Of a stretch of 64,000 bases of DNA, positions 9,655 through 19,815 are shown piece by piece. The notes beneath the pieces are model-generated. The model saw nothing but the letters and a program-made list of their open reading frames with translations, was not told where the DNA came from and ran no database searches. A program made the translations under genes and the position numbers. The stretch's first letter is position 1. Each line of letters begins with the position of its first letter. Source of the stretch: Nematocida parisii ERTm1 (taxonomy: Eukaryota; Microsporidia); NCBI RefSeq assembly GCF_000250985.1, contig NW_013524651.1, forward strand, positions 124,001 through 188,000, given 5' to 3'.

Positions 9655-10311
9655 CTATTGAAGCCCACTGAAAATAGCTCTGTGGTAGGCTGCATCACCC
9701 TCGAACATTAACACAAAGGATAAACACTCTTTTGTATACATAATAGAGACTCTCTCACAACGGCTTAAAAGGCCTGATAAATATTTTAAAGAAGGAAAAT
9801 TAACTGTTACTCTTTCAGTTCCCTCCTGCATAATGTCTAAGTGTGTTATTTGCATTATACTTGTATTGCTTGCTTCTTCGCTGTCAAAATATAGGTTTCC
9901 GTTTGATAGATACACTGATGTTTCTATTTCCTGCTGAAGGTTAATAAACTTCTTAAATGCCTCTATTTCCACAATAACCTTTGTGCTCCACTCCTCTGGA
10001 ATTTCATACGACCAATCATCTTGCAGAAGTGGCTGTATTGTATTAACAATCTTGTATGTATCTGTTTCTTGTGTAAATACAAGAGATTCATTCACCTCTT
10101 CAATCTGCATACATCCCACAACCCCAGCCAGTAGAGCCTCTGTTGAATAGACACGGGATATACCAGATCCGCTTGCATTAAAGTCACATGCACTTATCAT
10201 AGTAATCTTCGGGCCAGAAGATACAAATTGAACCGAAGACTCCCCAACTGACACCTGTGTTATATTAAATACTTTTAATGTGTTCAGTATTTCATTCAAC
10301 AGATTCCCCAT
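9655..10311 (-). CDS. Sliding-clamp fold protein, RAD1-like (9-1-1) or PCNA-like
   Basis: A 218-aa protein with the two-domain pattern of DNA clamps. The first half has a short helix, then VSVGESSVQFVSSGPKITM like the GIKxTVE strand of RAD1. The second half starts with STKVIVEIEAFKKFI, continues through strand pairs VYLSNGNLYFDS, and ends VNFPSLKYLSGLLSRCERVS...LSFVLMFEG...YHRAIF, which matches the last helix and strands of PCNA and RAD1. It is shorter than PCNA (about 260 aa) and lacks a visible interdomain loop, so a RAD1-type checkpoint clamp subunit fits slightly better. With TEL1 and FEN1 in the same window, a damage-response or replication role is consistent. TAACCCGAAA motifs lie on both sides (9641 and 10514). 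Confidence 0.6.
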   Translation of the reverse strand: MGNLLNEILNTLKVFNITQVSVGESSVQFVSSGPKITMISACDFNASGSGISRVYSTEALLAGVVGCMQIEEVNESLVFTQETDTYKIVNTIQPLLQDDWSYEIPEEWSTKVIVEIEAFKKFINLQQEIETSVYLSNGNLYFDSEEASNTSIMQITHLDIMQEGTERVTVNFPSLKYLSGLLSRCERVSIMYTKECLSFVLMFEGDAAYHRAIFSGLQ

Positions 10312-10780
10312 AAAGAAAATTCAAAATTGCAGAAAAAAGTACATAACTATATAAGCACAATTGCTATTTTATACAACACAAAATCATACACATAAACAGA
10401 TATAATGGGCAATAAAGGATCTTTTATCTCATATTTTAATAAGACTAAATATTCTATAGTAAAATACATAATTATGTTTCGTTAAATACTCTTTGTATAA
10501 CTAAATTATAGATATAACCCGAAAATTATACTCTTGTCTTCTATTTACATGATACTTACTCTTAAACTCTAATTTTTTCTGTTCCCCGCTTGATTGATTA
10601 CAATCCCACTACTAAGCAAATTATAAATGCATATCTGTTAATAAATTTTTTATTTCTACCTTTAGAAAGAAGAAGCATGTTTTTATTTTATTTATACTGT
10701 TATTAGCCAAAGCATACTTAGTAAACCACACAATTTATTATATATAATTTTCATAGGAGCATTTGGCATATTTGGGGTAT
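10312..10780. other. AT-rich spacer with one TAACCCGAAA copy
   Basis: ATAACCCGAAAATT at 10514-10527, about 200 bp upstream of the clamp gene. Nothing else recognised. Confidence 0.5.
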
Positions 10781-11410
10781 TTAATGAATACTTCCTTTAG
10801 GAAGATATTTTATAATATCATTCCATCTGTTTATAAGAGTGAAATACTTCTGTGGATTCTTTTTCTTAAGCCGCGAAATTTCTTTCTCTCCAAAGAATAA
10901 AGGAATAAATGCCCCCACCAAAAACATTCCACTAATACTATTGTAATTAAATATTTTATATGTATAAATCAGTAAGCAGAACATAATTTGAAGATTTCTA
11001 ATAGTGTATAAGTTGCTGTTTGTGTATATGTCCTTTACTATTCCTGGAATATGTGTTTTATCGTATTTGTTGTCAATGATTCGTTTTATAATTGATGATT
11101 TAACTGGCGGTCCTAATTCCTTTAGCAAGTAAAGCTTAACAAACCCAAATATGTCCTCATGCGAATATCTTGTGTAGTCTATGCACTCAAACTGTTTAAA
11201 GGTTTCTTTCATGTCTGTATTCAGCCGCGCATGCATGAATATCTGCTTGTTTAAGTACGCCTGTTTGTTTATAAGGTGTAATAATGCGTTTGTTACTTCT
11301 GTGGTATACAACTGTCTTTTTTGCTTTCTGTGCTTTATAAAAGGATAGCAAATAAAACTGACCACCCGCTTAAAAAGTGTTGGTTTTTTTTCAATGGCTC
11401 TGACTGGCAT
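10781..11410 (-). CDS. Possible RhoGAP-like protein
   Basis: I choose the ATG at 11408-11410 (209 aa). The frame extends further to a TTG, and an ATG at 11497 would overlap the upstream gene by 107 bp. The chosen start overlaps by 20 bp. After a basic N-terminus (KKPTLFKRVVSF), the segment IFGFVKLYLLKELGPPV followed by helices and NSISGMFLVGAFIPLFFG resembles the RhoGAP order (LKxxLRELPEPLx ... NLA.VFAPxLF). The catalytic arginine finger is not evident, so GAP activity is doubtful. Adjacent and co-oriented with the GAA1-like gene. Moderately sure it is a gene, unsure of its family. Confidence 0.5.
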   Translation of the reverse strand: MPVRAIEKKPTLFKRVVSFICYPFIKHRKQKRQLYTTEVTNALLHLINKQAYLNKQIFMHARLNTDMKETFKQFECIDYTRYSHEDIFGFVKLYLLKELGPPVKSSIIKRIIDNKYDKTHIPGIVKDIYTNSNLYTIRNLQIMFCLLIYTYKIFNYNSISGMFLVGAFIPLFFGEKEISRLKKKNPQKYFTLINRWNDIIKYLPKGSIH

Positions 11411-12485
11411 GTGGAATCTGCTTTCCCTTACTGAGTCCCTCGGCAGAGAAAGATAGTGAAAGAGGTTCGCGCTCTGTGGCTCTGTTGATTGTTTCATACA
11501 GGAGGTTGAATTGTTGCAGAAAAATGCTTCGATTCTCTGCGCATCCAATTAGAAGACAGAAAAATAAAACAACCCGAAAGACCCCCAGAATAACAGCCAA
11601 TGGAAAATTAAGGGGCACAAGCACTGAGTAGAGCAGAAATACTTCAAAACATGTCATTTCATTGAGATTCATAAATACCATATTATACCCAAGCAGAGCA
11701 TGCGTGATCGCACTTCCTCGGAAAAAATCAAATTTAAAACTCCCACCAGTGATAAATTCCAGAAATATTAGGAATACTCCCAGCACAAGCACTAGCAATA
11801 CATTAGAAGAGAGAAAAATGGCTTTTTCATTAATCACCCAGTAGAAGTATACTCCTAGTGAGTGGCTATATAAGTTGTGTATGTTATGCAAGATGGCAAG
11901 GACACTTTCAATGCCATCATCAGAAAGCCCAAGGGATATTTTATTAAATACCAAATTTATCAGTCTATTCCCACTGATTCCTGTTATGTCTGCTGTAAAC
12001 ATACGATCACAAAAGATAGAAAGAATGTCTGAATTTACCTGCCACCCTTGATTGTTGATGTATAATAGGGTGTTGTCACTCTTTTCAATTTCTAATACTA
12101 AGAAATACTTCTGCATATCTTTATGCGAGCACTCTCCTATTTTAATGTCATATCCTTTTGTTCTGTTTTCCATTTCCTGCGCTGTTTTATGGATTTTCGC
12201 AATAAGATCAGCCGCGTCTCTTTTTCCTGTTAATAGAATTGTGCTATACTCATCATATTCGCTGTCTCTGTATTCATCCACCCGGGGTATTTTGCTTTTT
12301 GTGCATTCTACAGAATACTCTGCGTTCTTTATTAGCTGGTCGCTATAGCACTTAATTTCTTCTAAAGATACATTGTAGCACAGGTAGAGCACAACAATAG
12401 TGAAGAGGCATAGAAGACAGATAGAAATGTTTTGAACTCTCTGCTTTGTATTTGTTGCCCATCTAAGTACCTGCAATATCAGCAT
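11391..12485 (-). CDS. Multi-pass ER membrane protein, possibly GPI transamidase subunit GAA1-like
   Basis: A 364-aa protein with an N-terminal membrane segment (about residues 20-37), a lumenal domain of about 180 residues, and C-terminal hydrophobic segments at about 227-247 and 275-320. Two stretches recall GAA1: LLYINNQGWQVNSDILSIF resembles the GLNGQLPNLDLLN segment, and NLYSHSLGVYFYWVINEKA resembles the HxxxSFxFYLLP segment before the membrane helices. GAA1 attaches GPI anchors in the ER. The match is weak and the protein is shorter than yeast GAA1, so the name is tentative. The ATG at 12483-12485 is preceded by a TAACCCGAAA motif at 12621. The 3' end overlaps the next gene. Confidence 0.5.
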   Translation of the reverse strand: MLILQVLRWATNTKQRVQNISICLLCLFTIVVLYLCYNVSLEEIKCYSDQLIKNAEYSVECTKSKIPRVDEYRDSEYDEYSTILLTGKRDAADLIAKIHKTAQEMENRTKGYDIKIGECSHKDMQKYFLVLEIEKSDNTLLYINNQGWQVNSDILSIFCDRMFTADITGISGNRLINLVFNKISLGLSDDGIESVLAILHNIHNLYSHSLGVYFYWVINEKAIFLSSNVLLVLVLGVFLIFLEFITGGSFKFDFFRGSAITHALLGYNMVFMNLNEMTCFEVFLLYSVLVPLNFPLAVILGVFRVVLFFCLLIGCAENRSIFLQQFNLLYETINRATEREPLSLSFSAEGLSKGKQIPHASQSH

Positions 12486-13051
12486 TTTAATAATATTTTA
12501 TAAACAATAAATATTTATAATCTTGGAATAAAATGGGTCTTTCTTATATTTACAACACAAAACATTAACACATCAGTAAGAATTAAAAGAAATCAACAAG
12601 AAGATTTGAAAAATACCCGAATAACCCGAAAATGCCCATTTCGTATACAGCATTAAAGAGCTATTTTAAAATATAAATATGTCATAAAGAATAAAAAGAG
12701 TAATAAAAAGGATGAGAGAGAGTTAAATGTACAAATCTTTATTGGTTTGGTTTGTTAATTAATATACACAACAGAGACAGTTCATTTAGAGGAGATTAAA
12801 TGGTGGGACTTATTCACTGCTTTATTCAGCTGTAGTAGTATGTTTATTGCATATTACACAGCAGAGAGTATACCTATAATCAGAAAGACAGTTTATGTGT
12901 TCATGATTAGTTATTCTAGTATTTAGGCAGTGAATGAGTGCATGAACTTAAGCTACTGGGGCTATATACAGACAAGCTGTGTATAGAGGAGAACTATGAG
13001 ATTCACACTACCACCGACGAATTCTTCATTATTTTGTTATTTCTCTCCCTT
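12486..13051. other. AT-rich spacer with doubled ACCCGA motif
   Basis: ATACCCGA at 12613-12620 runs straight into ATAACCCGAAAAT at 12621-12633. No supported gene. An ORF near 12938 only exists because it reads through the assembly gap. Confidence 0.4.
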
Positions 13052-13302
13052 NNNNNNNNNNNNNNNNNNNNNNNNNNNNNNNNNNNNNNNNNNNNNNNNN
13101 NNNNNNNNNNNNNNNNNNNNNNNNNNNNNNNNNNNNNNNNNNNNNNNNNNNNNNNNNNNNNNNNNNNNNNNNNNNNNNNNNNNNNNNNNNNNNNNNNNNN
13201 NNNNNNNNNNNNNNNNNNNNNNNNNNNNNNNNNNNNNNNNNNNNNNNNNNNNNNNNNNNNNNNNNNNNNNNNNNNNNNNNNNNNNNNNNNNNNNNNNNNN
13301 NN
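13052..13302. other. Assembly gap (251 Ns)
   Basis: A run of N from 13052 to 13302. The repeat fragments a few hundred bases downstream suggest that repetitive DNA may be why the assembly broke here. All ORFs crossing it are artefacts. Confidence 0.99.
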
Positions 13303-13504
13303 TTTCCATGTAAATTTGCACATAAGGGCAATTATGAAATGTAATTAAAATGAATGAAGAAATATAAAGGGCAGGCTAGAAGGGTCTAAAACAATAATTA
13401 GAGAATTATACTGAATAGAGGGATATTAAAAGGTTTAGAGCAATAATTAATGGATAGGATTTGAATTTCATACTATAATTAAAATGCAATTTGTTTTTTT
13501 AGTT

Positions 13505-13640
13505 TAAAATAGTTTATTGATATATGGGTTTACGAGCCTCGTGCGGATGACAGCCAAGCACCTCAGACATTCTCCCTATACTTCCTAAGCCGTTCCTCAT
13601 GCCCCTAGGACAGCGTCTATATATAGTATGAAATATGAAC
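13505..13640 (-). repeat. Solo-LTR-like repeat, copy 2 of the 566-643 repeat
   Basis: Positions 13511-13602 match 566-643 in block order (AGTTTATTGATATA, GCCTCG, GGATG, CTAAGCCGTTCCTC). On the minus strand a TATA-like TATATATAG lies at about 13617-13626, followed by the conserved block and an AATAAA near 13512. TATA box, transcribed block, then poly(A) signal is the order expected in an LTR. Confidence 0.5.
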
Positions 13641-13667
13641 GATTGTAACCGTATGTTATTTATTAAG

Positions 13668-13877
13668 TCCAAAACAAAATCACCTATGGCCAGATTGGTT
13701 GGCTACGTGTTCGGTGTGGGGGCCAGCCGGCTTGTGGCCCCCTTGTTCCTTAAGCTCTTTCTTCATCCATCACTTCATCAATTCTATATTTCAGGAATAA
13801 AATTAAAAAAATATCCTGTGAGAAAAAAATGAAAAAAGTATAATTAGAGTATAATTAGTTAGTGCATAGCTGTGTAT
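13668..13877 (+). repeat. 210-bp dispersed repeat, copy 1
   Basis: Direct copy of 19081-19290 at roughly 94% identity by eye. The centre is much more GC-rich than its surroundings (GTGTGGGGGCCAGCCGGC). The 3' part has AATAAAATTAAAAAAATA and repeated GTATAATTAGA. It can be read as a 50-codon frame in both copies, but most differences fall at first codon positions, so I do not call it a gene. Probably a retroelement LTR piece or an unclassified repeat. Confidence 0.8.
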
Positions 13878-14799
13878 ATGACAGTATGTCTTTCTAATAA
13901 GAAGATAATAAGTACCGGCAGGAAGTGCAATCCAGGTAAGTGCACATGTAATACAAGCACAATTTATTATATGTTGGTTTTCTTGTGGTTTTGGTATGAT
14001 TATCCTTTATTTATACTCTATTATACTATTAAATATTTAAATATTTTATATAGAAATAAAATGTGTTCACTTTTTCTATGAAAATATTTCATTGAATATG
14101 AGTTTATTACAAGAAGAAGAAAAATAATAAATAAAAGAATTTACTAAAATCATTTAAAACTTACATAGTGGCGTGGCCAATGGTAAATGGCTGATTAAAG
14201 ACACACAACACTCTAAAAGGTTCCTACATGACGTGTATGAGTTGGCTATATTTTTGTAATTGAGATTTTTTTTATTGATTCTGTTTGTTTTCATTTATTC
14301 CTGAATATAGGACTCGGGTATAAATTTTTAAATAAATTAAAATTATTGAGAAATGTTCATTACAAAACATAGAAACAATTTATAAGAAGTCTCAAAATAA
14401 TATAATTTTCTACCAACATGCGATAAAAATTAAGAATCACTGAATAATCAATTATACTTTCAAAGAAAACTTAAACAAGCCAGTTTTATTGAATTGTTAT
14501 AGTATGATGTGTTTGGTTTAATTTCAAAAAGGAAGAATGTATCTGTAGTATAGTAGTATATTCTAGTATAAATATATTAAATTGGCTTTCTATTTATGAA
14601 ACAGAAATAAAAGATCATTAACAAATTAACTAGAAACAGTATATTGGGACTATTGCTGTAGGATAGTAGTGATGTAGAGACACACACTAATAGGTATATT
14701 GTAGTATTATAAATAGGCTAATTAGGTAGCATATGTAATAAACAAGTAGTTATAGCTAATGTGTTTTCTTAGTATAATATTTCGGGTTTAGAGACGGAT
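13878..14799. other. AT-rich spacer
   Basis: No supported gene. A TAACCCGAAA-type motif (ATTTCGGGTTTA, reverse orientation) lies at 14779-14790, ten bases beyond the stop of the next gene. Confidence 0.5.
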
Positions 14800-17700
14800 T
14801 TAAGTTTTTTTTGATAGTTTTTTAAGTTCTTGTAAACGTAATTCTCGTGTTATGGGATGGGTTTTAATTAAAGCATTTGAAATATCATAGTGAATTCCAT
14901 ATTTACAGCCGTTGTAGTTATTGTCTCTTATGGATATAATTCCTTCATCACTTTGTTTAATTTCTTGTAGTTTGCTATTTTGAATAGCACTTGAAATGTC
15001 TTTTAGAATGAATCTTGGATCATAGTCCTTTTTATAGAGTTTTCTCATTGAAATAGGATCGATTATTTCATCTTTTGTATTTTTATCCACTAAATACGCA
15101 TTCATTCTTTCTAAAAGATCTTTCATAGTCAGACAAAAAACAGCACTGGTTTTATAGTCAACCTCTGCATGGGTTTTGTAGAAACAGTGCCCATATAATG
15201 CTGTATTAAGAGAAGGATTTTTGCGCTGTAGCATGTCAATGAAAGAAGCATGCGCTGGTTGATTAATAGCACCCACATGGCTTCTTTCGTCTTGTATTCT
15301 GCTGTCAAATTTATATGTTGTATACTCATAGACACTTTCATAGAATCTTGTATTCCAAGTTATATTTATATCACCAGTCGCATTATTAATTTCGGATTGA
15401 ATATTCATGTAGTAGCAGTGGGGCTCCTCATAGAAGTCTGTTGAATTTCGTATAAAGAAGTCGCTATAATAGTGTTTAATAGCATAATTAAGATCACTTT
15501 CTTTCATATGTCTTTCAATTACTGACGATCTTGAATTATTTATTTGTATTCTGGAAGAACTTGAATTAGTCTTAAAAAATGGAGGAGTATAAATCTCTGT
15601 ATAGTCAATTGGCACTAAATCTTTATATTTACCCAATTTAAATACGTTATAATTAATGCTATTCTTGTCATACGGCCCAAGCACTGCACCAGAGACCATA
15701 AACTTAGAAAGAAATAATGGAATTCTTATCTTATCCATATTACTGTCTTTAACATTACTTTTTACTTCTGATGAATACACAAACTGTGCAAAACAGAACT
15801 CGGTTTCATAGATATTTTCTTTTATGTAATAGAATACTACATTATAGTTTTCACTTTCTATTGTCTGTACTGTTTTGTTTAAATCGGAATCATCGGTTAT
15901 TAACGACCAGGTTTTATCCTGCTTGCAGTACTTAAATGAATACACATCTCCAATCTTAAAATTCTTAATTTTTTCTTTTGTATTAAAGATCTTTTTAATA
16001 TTATTTTTTCTTTTAATAGCCCCTGTTTTATATCGTGTTCTTATATTAAAAGCGCTTTTTAAATGAGTTATTATGTTTTTAATTGTATGAAACTGATAGT
16101 TTATAATTGTACCATTTTTTTGCCTATGTATGTAGTAGGGAAGATGAATCATTGTAGCTGTGTGCCACTCATTGTCTACAAATTGCACATGATAATGGTC
16201 TTTTATGCTTAGTAATGTGTTATTTTCAGCGAATATGTTAGTGTATTTTATCTTATCTATGCCAATAACATGAGTAAAGCCATTGTTTTCTATTTTACCT
16301 AGACTTTTTACCTTTGCAATAGATTTAAAAAGTTGTTGAGCCTTTAAACTATATTCCCCTAACATTTTACTGTGTGCTCGTGTTTTATTCATATTATCTA
16401 TATGAATCAATCGCGTTCTATTTCTAATAGCGCCTTTTTTTTTCTGGTATAGTTTATATGCCATTCCATGATATTTATAAAAAATACCAACTTTATTACA
16501 TACAAAATTATATACTTCTATTGCATTAGAATTGCCTATTAAATTCTCATTGCCCTCATGCAATTTAATTTGTTTAATTGCATTGTGTGCTTCTTCTGCC
16601 AATTCTTCATCTTTCTGTGCAGTGTGTATAAGATATGTTATAATCCACTTTAAATCCGGTAGCTGTTCAATTTTTAAATCATTTGCAGGGCCTATTATAT
16701 TATTACTCTTATTTTTTTTATCCCTATTCATTATTTTTGCTTTAATTTCTTTAACAAAACTATTAACTGCACTCTGTGGCATTTTATAGAAGTCTTCATA
16801 TACCTCTGGTATTAAAAGAATGGTATTCAACTTTTTTTTAAGTTGTATACCCCTCTCTGCTCCTTCTACAGCTATTTGACTATTTATACCACTGCAGCAG
16901 CAGTATAAATTTACTTCTTTATTTATCCAAATATCTCCAAGAGTTTCTGCTCTTTTATTAGCATGTAAAGAAGTAATAGTGTCATAATAATATATTGTTA
17001 TTTGACTATGATTTTTAATATAATCAACTAGATCATTTAGAAATCCGACATACCATAATGGATTAAGCTGTCTGTAAACACTAATAGATTTTTCGTCTTT
17101 TATCTTTTGAAATATGATTTTTAGTAGAAGAAATCGCATGCCCGTACTTTTAATCATAGTCCAAATATCTGTTTCTTTATCACTTTCCCACTTTTTAATT
17201 ATTATGTCTGCTCGTTTGATATTTTTTTCAGATCTTAAAGATCTACTTGAGCTTGAAACCAGTGCAGTTTCAAAACTTTCTATATAACTCGTATAGTTTC
17301 GTATAATAAATTGATTTTCAGCGGCACAAAAACACAATGTACTAGTTATAACCAACTTACTGTTAGAATCAACTTTAAGAGGATTAATAGTAGTGGATGT
17401 GGTTAGTTCTGAAGTTTCTTTTAATGGCATTTTTGAGGCTGGCTCTGATGTTAGATCCATTATTGGTTCTGTAGCTATGTCTATTGCTGAGTTATCTACA
17501 TTGCTCTCTGCATTATTCATACCCATATAACGAGCTCTTTTGATAGCGTTAGAATTTTGAGTATTGTTGTCTGTATCATGGGGCCTTTTATTTGAATTAG
17601 ATGGATTTAATGTCTGGCCATCTGTCTGCATAGGTTGGTTAGTATTGTCAGATGATACAGAACTACAATTGTTAAACATACCCCACATAAATCGTGTATC

Positions 17701-17832
17701 ACTTGTGCTTAGATTATCTATTTTACTTAATTGTTTCTTATACGCTGCTTTAAACCCCCCGCAAGTTACAATTTCTATACTTATTATAAACATCAGTCCA
17801 AATATAATACATTTTTTTCTTAACTGCTTCAT
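14800..17832 (-). CDS. Very large secreted protein with NLS-like motif, unknown function
   Basis: A 1010-aa protein from an ATG at 17830-17832. Residues about 7-24 (KCIIFGLMFIISIEIVTC) form a signal peptide. A polar, Asn/Ser/Thr-rich region (40-150) follows and contains KRP at 82-84 and KRAR at 98-101, the spacing of a bipartite nuclear localisation signal. The rest is globular, basic, and rich in Lys, Asn, Ile and Tyr, with scattered cysteines and no later membrane segment. I see no enzyme motif. A secreted parasite protein with an NLS could act in the host nucleus; that is inference. TAACCCGAAA-type motifs flank the gene at 14779-14790 and 18005-18018. It lacks the SEGxD motif of the three other large secreted proteins, so it is probably a different family. 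Confidence 0.8.
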   Translation of the reverse strand: MKQLRKKCIIFGLMFIISIEIVTCGGFKAAYKKQLSKIDNLSTSDTRFMWGMFNNCSSVSSDNTNQPMQTDGQTLNPSNSNKRPHDTDNNTQNSNAIKRARYMGMNNAESNVDNSAIDIATEPIMDLTSEPASKMPLKETSELTTSTTINPLKVDSNSKLVITSTLCFCAAENQFIIRNYTSYIESFETALVSSSSRSLRSEKNIKRADIIIKKWESDKETDIWTMIKSTGMRFLLLKIIFQKIKDEKSISVYRQLNPLWYVGFLNDLVDYIKNHSQITIYYYDTITSLHANKRAETLGDIWINKEVNLYCCCSGINSQIAVEGAERGIQLKKKLNTILLIPEVYEDFYKMPQSAVNSFVKEIKAKIMNRDKKNKSNNIIGPANDLKIEQLPDLKWIITYLIHTAQKDEELAEEAHNAIKQIKLHEGNENLIGNSNAIEVYNFVCNKVGIFYKYHGMAYKLYQKKKGAIRNRTRLIHIDNMNKTRAHSKMLGEYSLKAQQLFKSIAKVKSLGKIENNGFTHVIGIDKIKYTNIFAENNTLLSIKDHYHVQFVDNEWHTATMIHLPYYIHRQKNGTIINYQFHTIKNIITHLKSAFNIRTRYKTGAIKRKNNIKKIFNTKEKIKNFKIGDVYSFKYCKQDKTWSLITDDSDLNKTVQTIESENYNVVFYYIKENIYETEFCFAQFVYSSEVKSNVKDSNMDKIRIPLFLSKFMVSGAVLGPYDKNSINYNVFKLGKYKDLVPIDYTEIYTPPFFKTNSSSSRIQINNSRSSVIERHMKESDLNYAIKHYYSDFFIRNSTDFYEEPHCYYMNIQSEINNATGDINITWNTRFYESVYEYTTYKFDSRIQDERSHVGAINQPAHASFIDMLQRKNPSLNTALYGHCFYKTHAEVDYKTSAVFCLTMKDLLERMNAYLVDKNTKDEIIDPISMRKLYKKDYDPRFILKDISSAIQNSKLQEIKQSDEGIISIRDNNYNGCKYGIHYDISNALIKTHPITRELRLQELKKLSKKT

Positions 17833-19080
17833 ATTGTTCTTACATTTTAATAAATCGTAAATTCTTATATAGTTTGAAATATTTTATAGTTTAGAGATGC
17901 TCTAGAAAGAAATAATTAATCAGCTAAATATGAAATGATATTTCTGTTTATAATTTTCTAATGACATATATATTCTATATATTTTATTATGTTTAGCCAA
18001 GTCTATTTCGGGTTATATTTATAAAAATAGAATTCATTGGTCAGTTTTTTCTTTCTGTATAAAGAATATTGTTCAAGAAACTAATTTGCACATACCACAT
18101 ATTATAAATTTAGTATATGTGAAGTAGTCATGGTTTATTAAAAATAAAATATTAGTTGTGTCTTACAGTATGTGAATAATAAGTATTTTCTTTAATTTTA
18201 GTGTTATTTTTCTATAAATAAAAATAGAATTTATTTCAATTTCATTTTAATACTACTATTGTTATTATGTATTTGAACCATAAATTATTAAATATTTGAC
18301 ACTAATTCCTTCTTCTCTTACTCTTTAACCATAGATACTATAAGTAGTTTTATTTTACTTAACTTGATACAATCACTTCTTTAATATATAATATACATCA
18401 TTTCTAACATGGGCCCTCTTTCTAAGTACTTTATTGTTCTTTACTTCTTTCTATATATTCTATTGCACTTCCTTCTAACTCTTTCTTTCTTTCTTTCTTT
18501 CTTTTTTTCTTATTTCTCTTCTTCCTTTATACTTTTATTTCTACTCCTACTATATTTAATACAATAATCCTATAATCCTACAACAATTGTATACCTAGTC
18601 AATTCACACTAATATAACACACCCACCGCTCTCTTCTATCACATACTAGAATTATAGCTACCCACACCATCCGAACTCATAGTTAATAATGGCATATTTG
18701 CACCCGCCCTCACAAGTTTGTATATTATACGCACACACCCTTACTAACTCCTCCCTCCGTGTATTCCTGCCTACCTCGCATACTATACATTCTTGGCCTT
18801 CTTTGAAGAGCCCCTTCGCAAAAATAACCTGACGAAAAACTCTGCTGCAGGGGTATGAAAAGTGAGGAAATTGGCCCCAAATTGGCCCAAATATTCGGGT
18901 TATGTCGGGTTGCAGGGGTATACTTACCTTAAAGGGAAAAGTTGCGTCCCAAAGAGGAAGTGGGAAATATGTGGGGTATAAATAGAGAAGGAATTTTAAA
19001 TTTTATCCACAGGACGAGAGACTTCTCAGCCACAGACAAATACATTGTTCGGTCTGGAAACACTCAGCCCTGTGGGTCAG
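17833..19080. other. Spacer with TAACCCGAAA copies, AT element, pyrimidine tract and a possible LTR 5' part
   Basis: ATTTCGGGTTATAT at 18005-18018 and ATTCGGGTTAT at 18893-18903 are reverse copies of the dispersed motif. The AT element lies at 18134-18160. 18300-18560 is strongly pyrimidine-rich, with a TTTC microsatellite near 18485-18510. From about 18840, GC rises, GCAGGGGTAT occurs twice (about 18847 and 18911) and a TATA-like GGTATAAATAGAG lies near 18976, just before repeat copy 2. This could be the promoter end of an LTR. Confidence 0.4.
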
Positions 19081-19290
19081 TCCGAAACAAAATCACCTGT
19101 GACCAGATTGGTTGGCTACGTGTTCGGTGTGGGGGCCAGCCGGCTTGTGGCCCCCTTGTTCCTTAAGTTCTTCCTTCATCCATCACTTCATCAATTCTAT
19201 ATTTCAGGACTAAAATTAAAAAAATATCCCGTCAGAAAAAAATGAAAAAAGTATAATTAGAGTATAATTAGTCAATGTATGGCTGTGCAT
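19081..19290 (+). repeat. 210-bp dispersed repeat, copy 2
   Basis: Partner of 13668-13877, same orientation, about 5.4 kb away, with about 13 substitutions and no indel by eye. The sequences upstream of the two copies differ, so the shared unit begins sharply at TCC(A/G)AAACAAAATCACCT. A TATA-like box lies about 100 bp upstream of this copy only. Confidence 0.8.
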
Positions 19291-19815
19291 AGTAGTAATA
19301 GGATGAGAAGATAATGTGTTTAATGACTTTTTATTAATATCTTTATATAACCCGAAATTTGCATATAGCAGAAAGAATGCTCTATAACAATTACTTTATT
19401 AAATGAAATTGCACTTACATAGTAGATTTGGCAATAGTCTAAATACATGCAAAGTAATTTTTTTTATAGCGCATATGCTAGTATGTTGAAAGATTGCTGT
19501 TAGGTTTTTCTTCTTTTTAAATGTGAGCTACTACGTGCAATAACTAAACTTTATCTTTATTAAGTTTTAGAAATTCTTATATAGTTTCTATCACCATTAT
19601 TTATTATCCCGGCAAGCATGCCAATATCCCAAAGAATGTCCACACGCATATTACTATTACACCAATTGTTTTATTGCACTATAAGAGAAAATATCGGCTC
19701 TGCAGCGGGCATAGTTCCCGAATACCTACGAAAAACCAATTATTATCAATATTATTTATAAAAGAGTAACTGCTGTAAAAATGTAGTAAATTGGCTTTAT
19801 TGAATATAAATAGGG
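19291..19815. other. AT-rich spacer with one TAACCCGAAA copy
   Basis: ATAACCCGAAATTT at 19347-19360. Nothing else supported. Confidence 0.45.

Noticed and set aside
12938-13348. ORFs across the N run
   Set aside because: They exist only because Ns contain no stop codon.
13635-13832. 65-aa ORF in the 210-bp repeat, also found as 66-74 aa at 18942-19245
   Set aside because: Differences between the two copies fall mostly at first codon positions and the upstream parts are unrelated; more likely a noncoding repeat.
18485-18512. TTTC microsatellite as a possible telomere-like or CRISPR-like array
   Set aside because: Simple short tandem repeat in a pyrimidine-rich tract without spacers.
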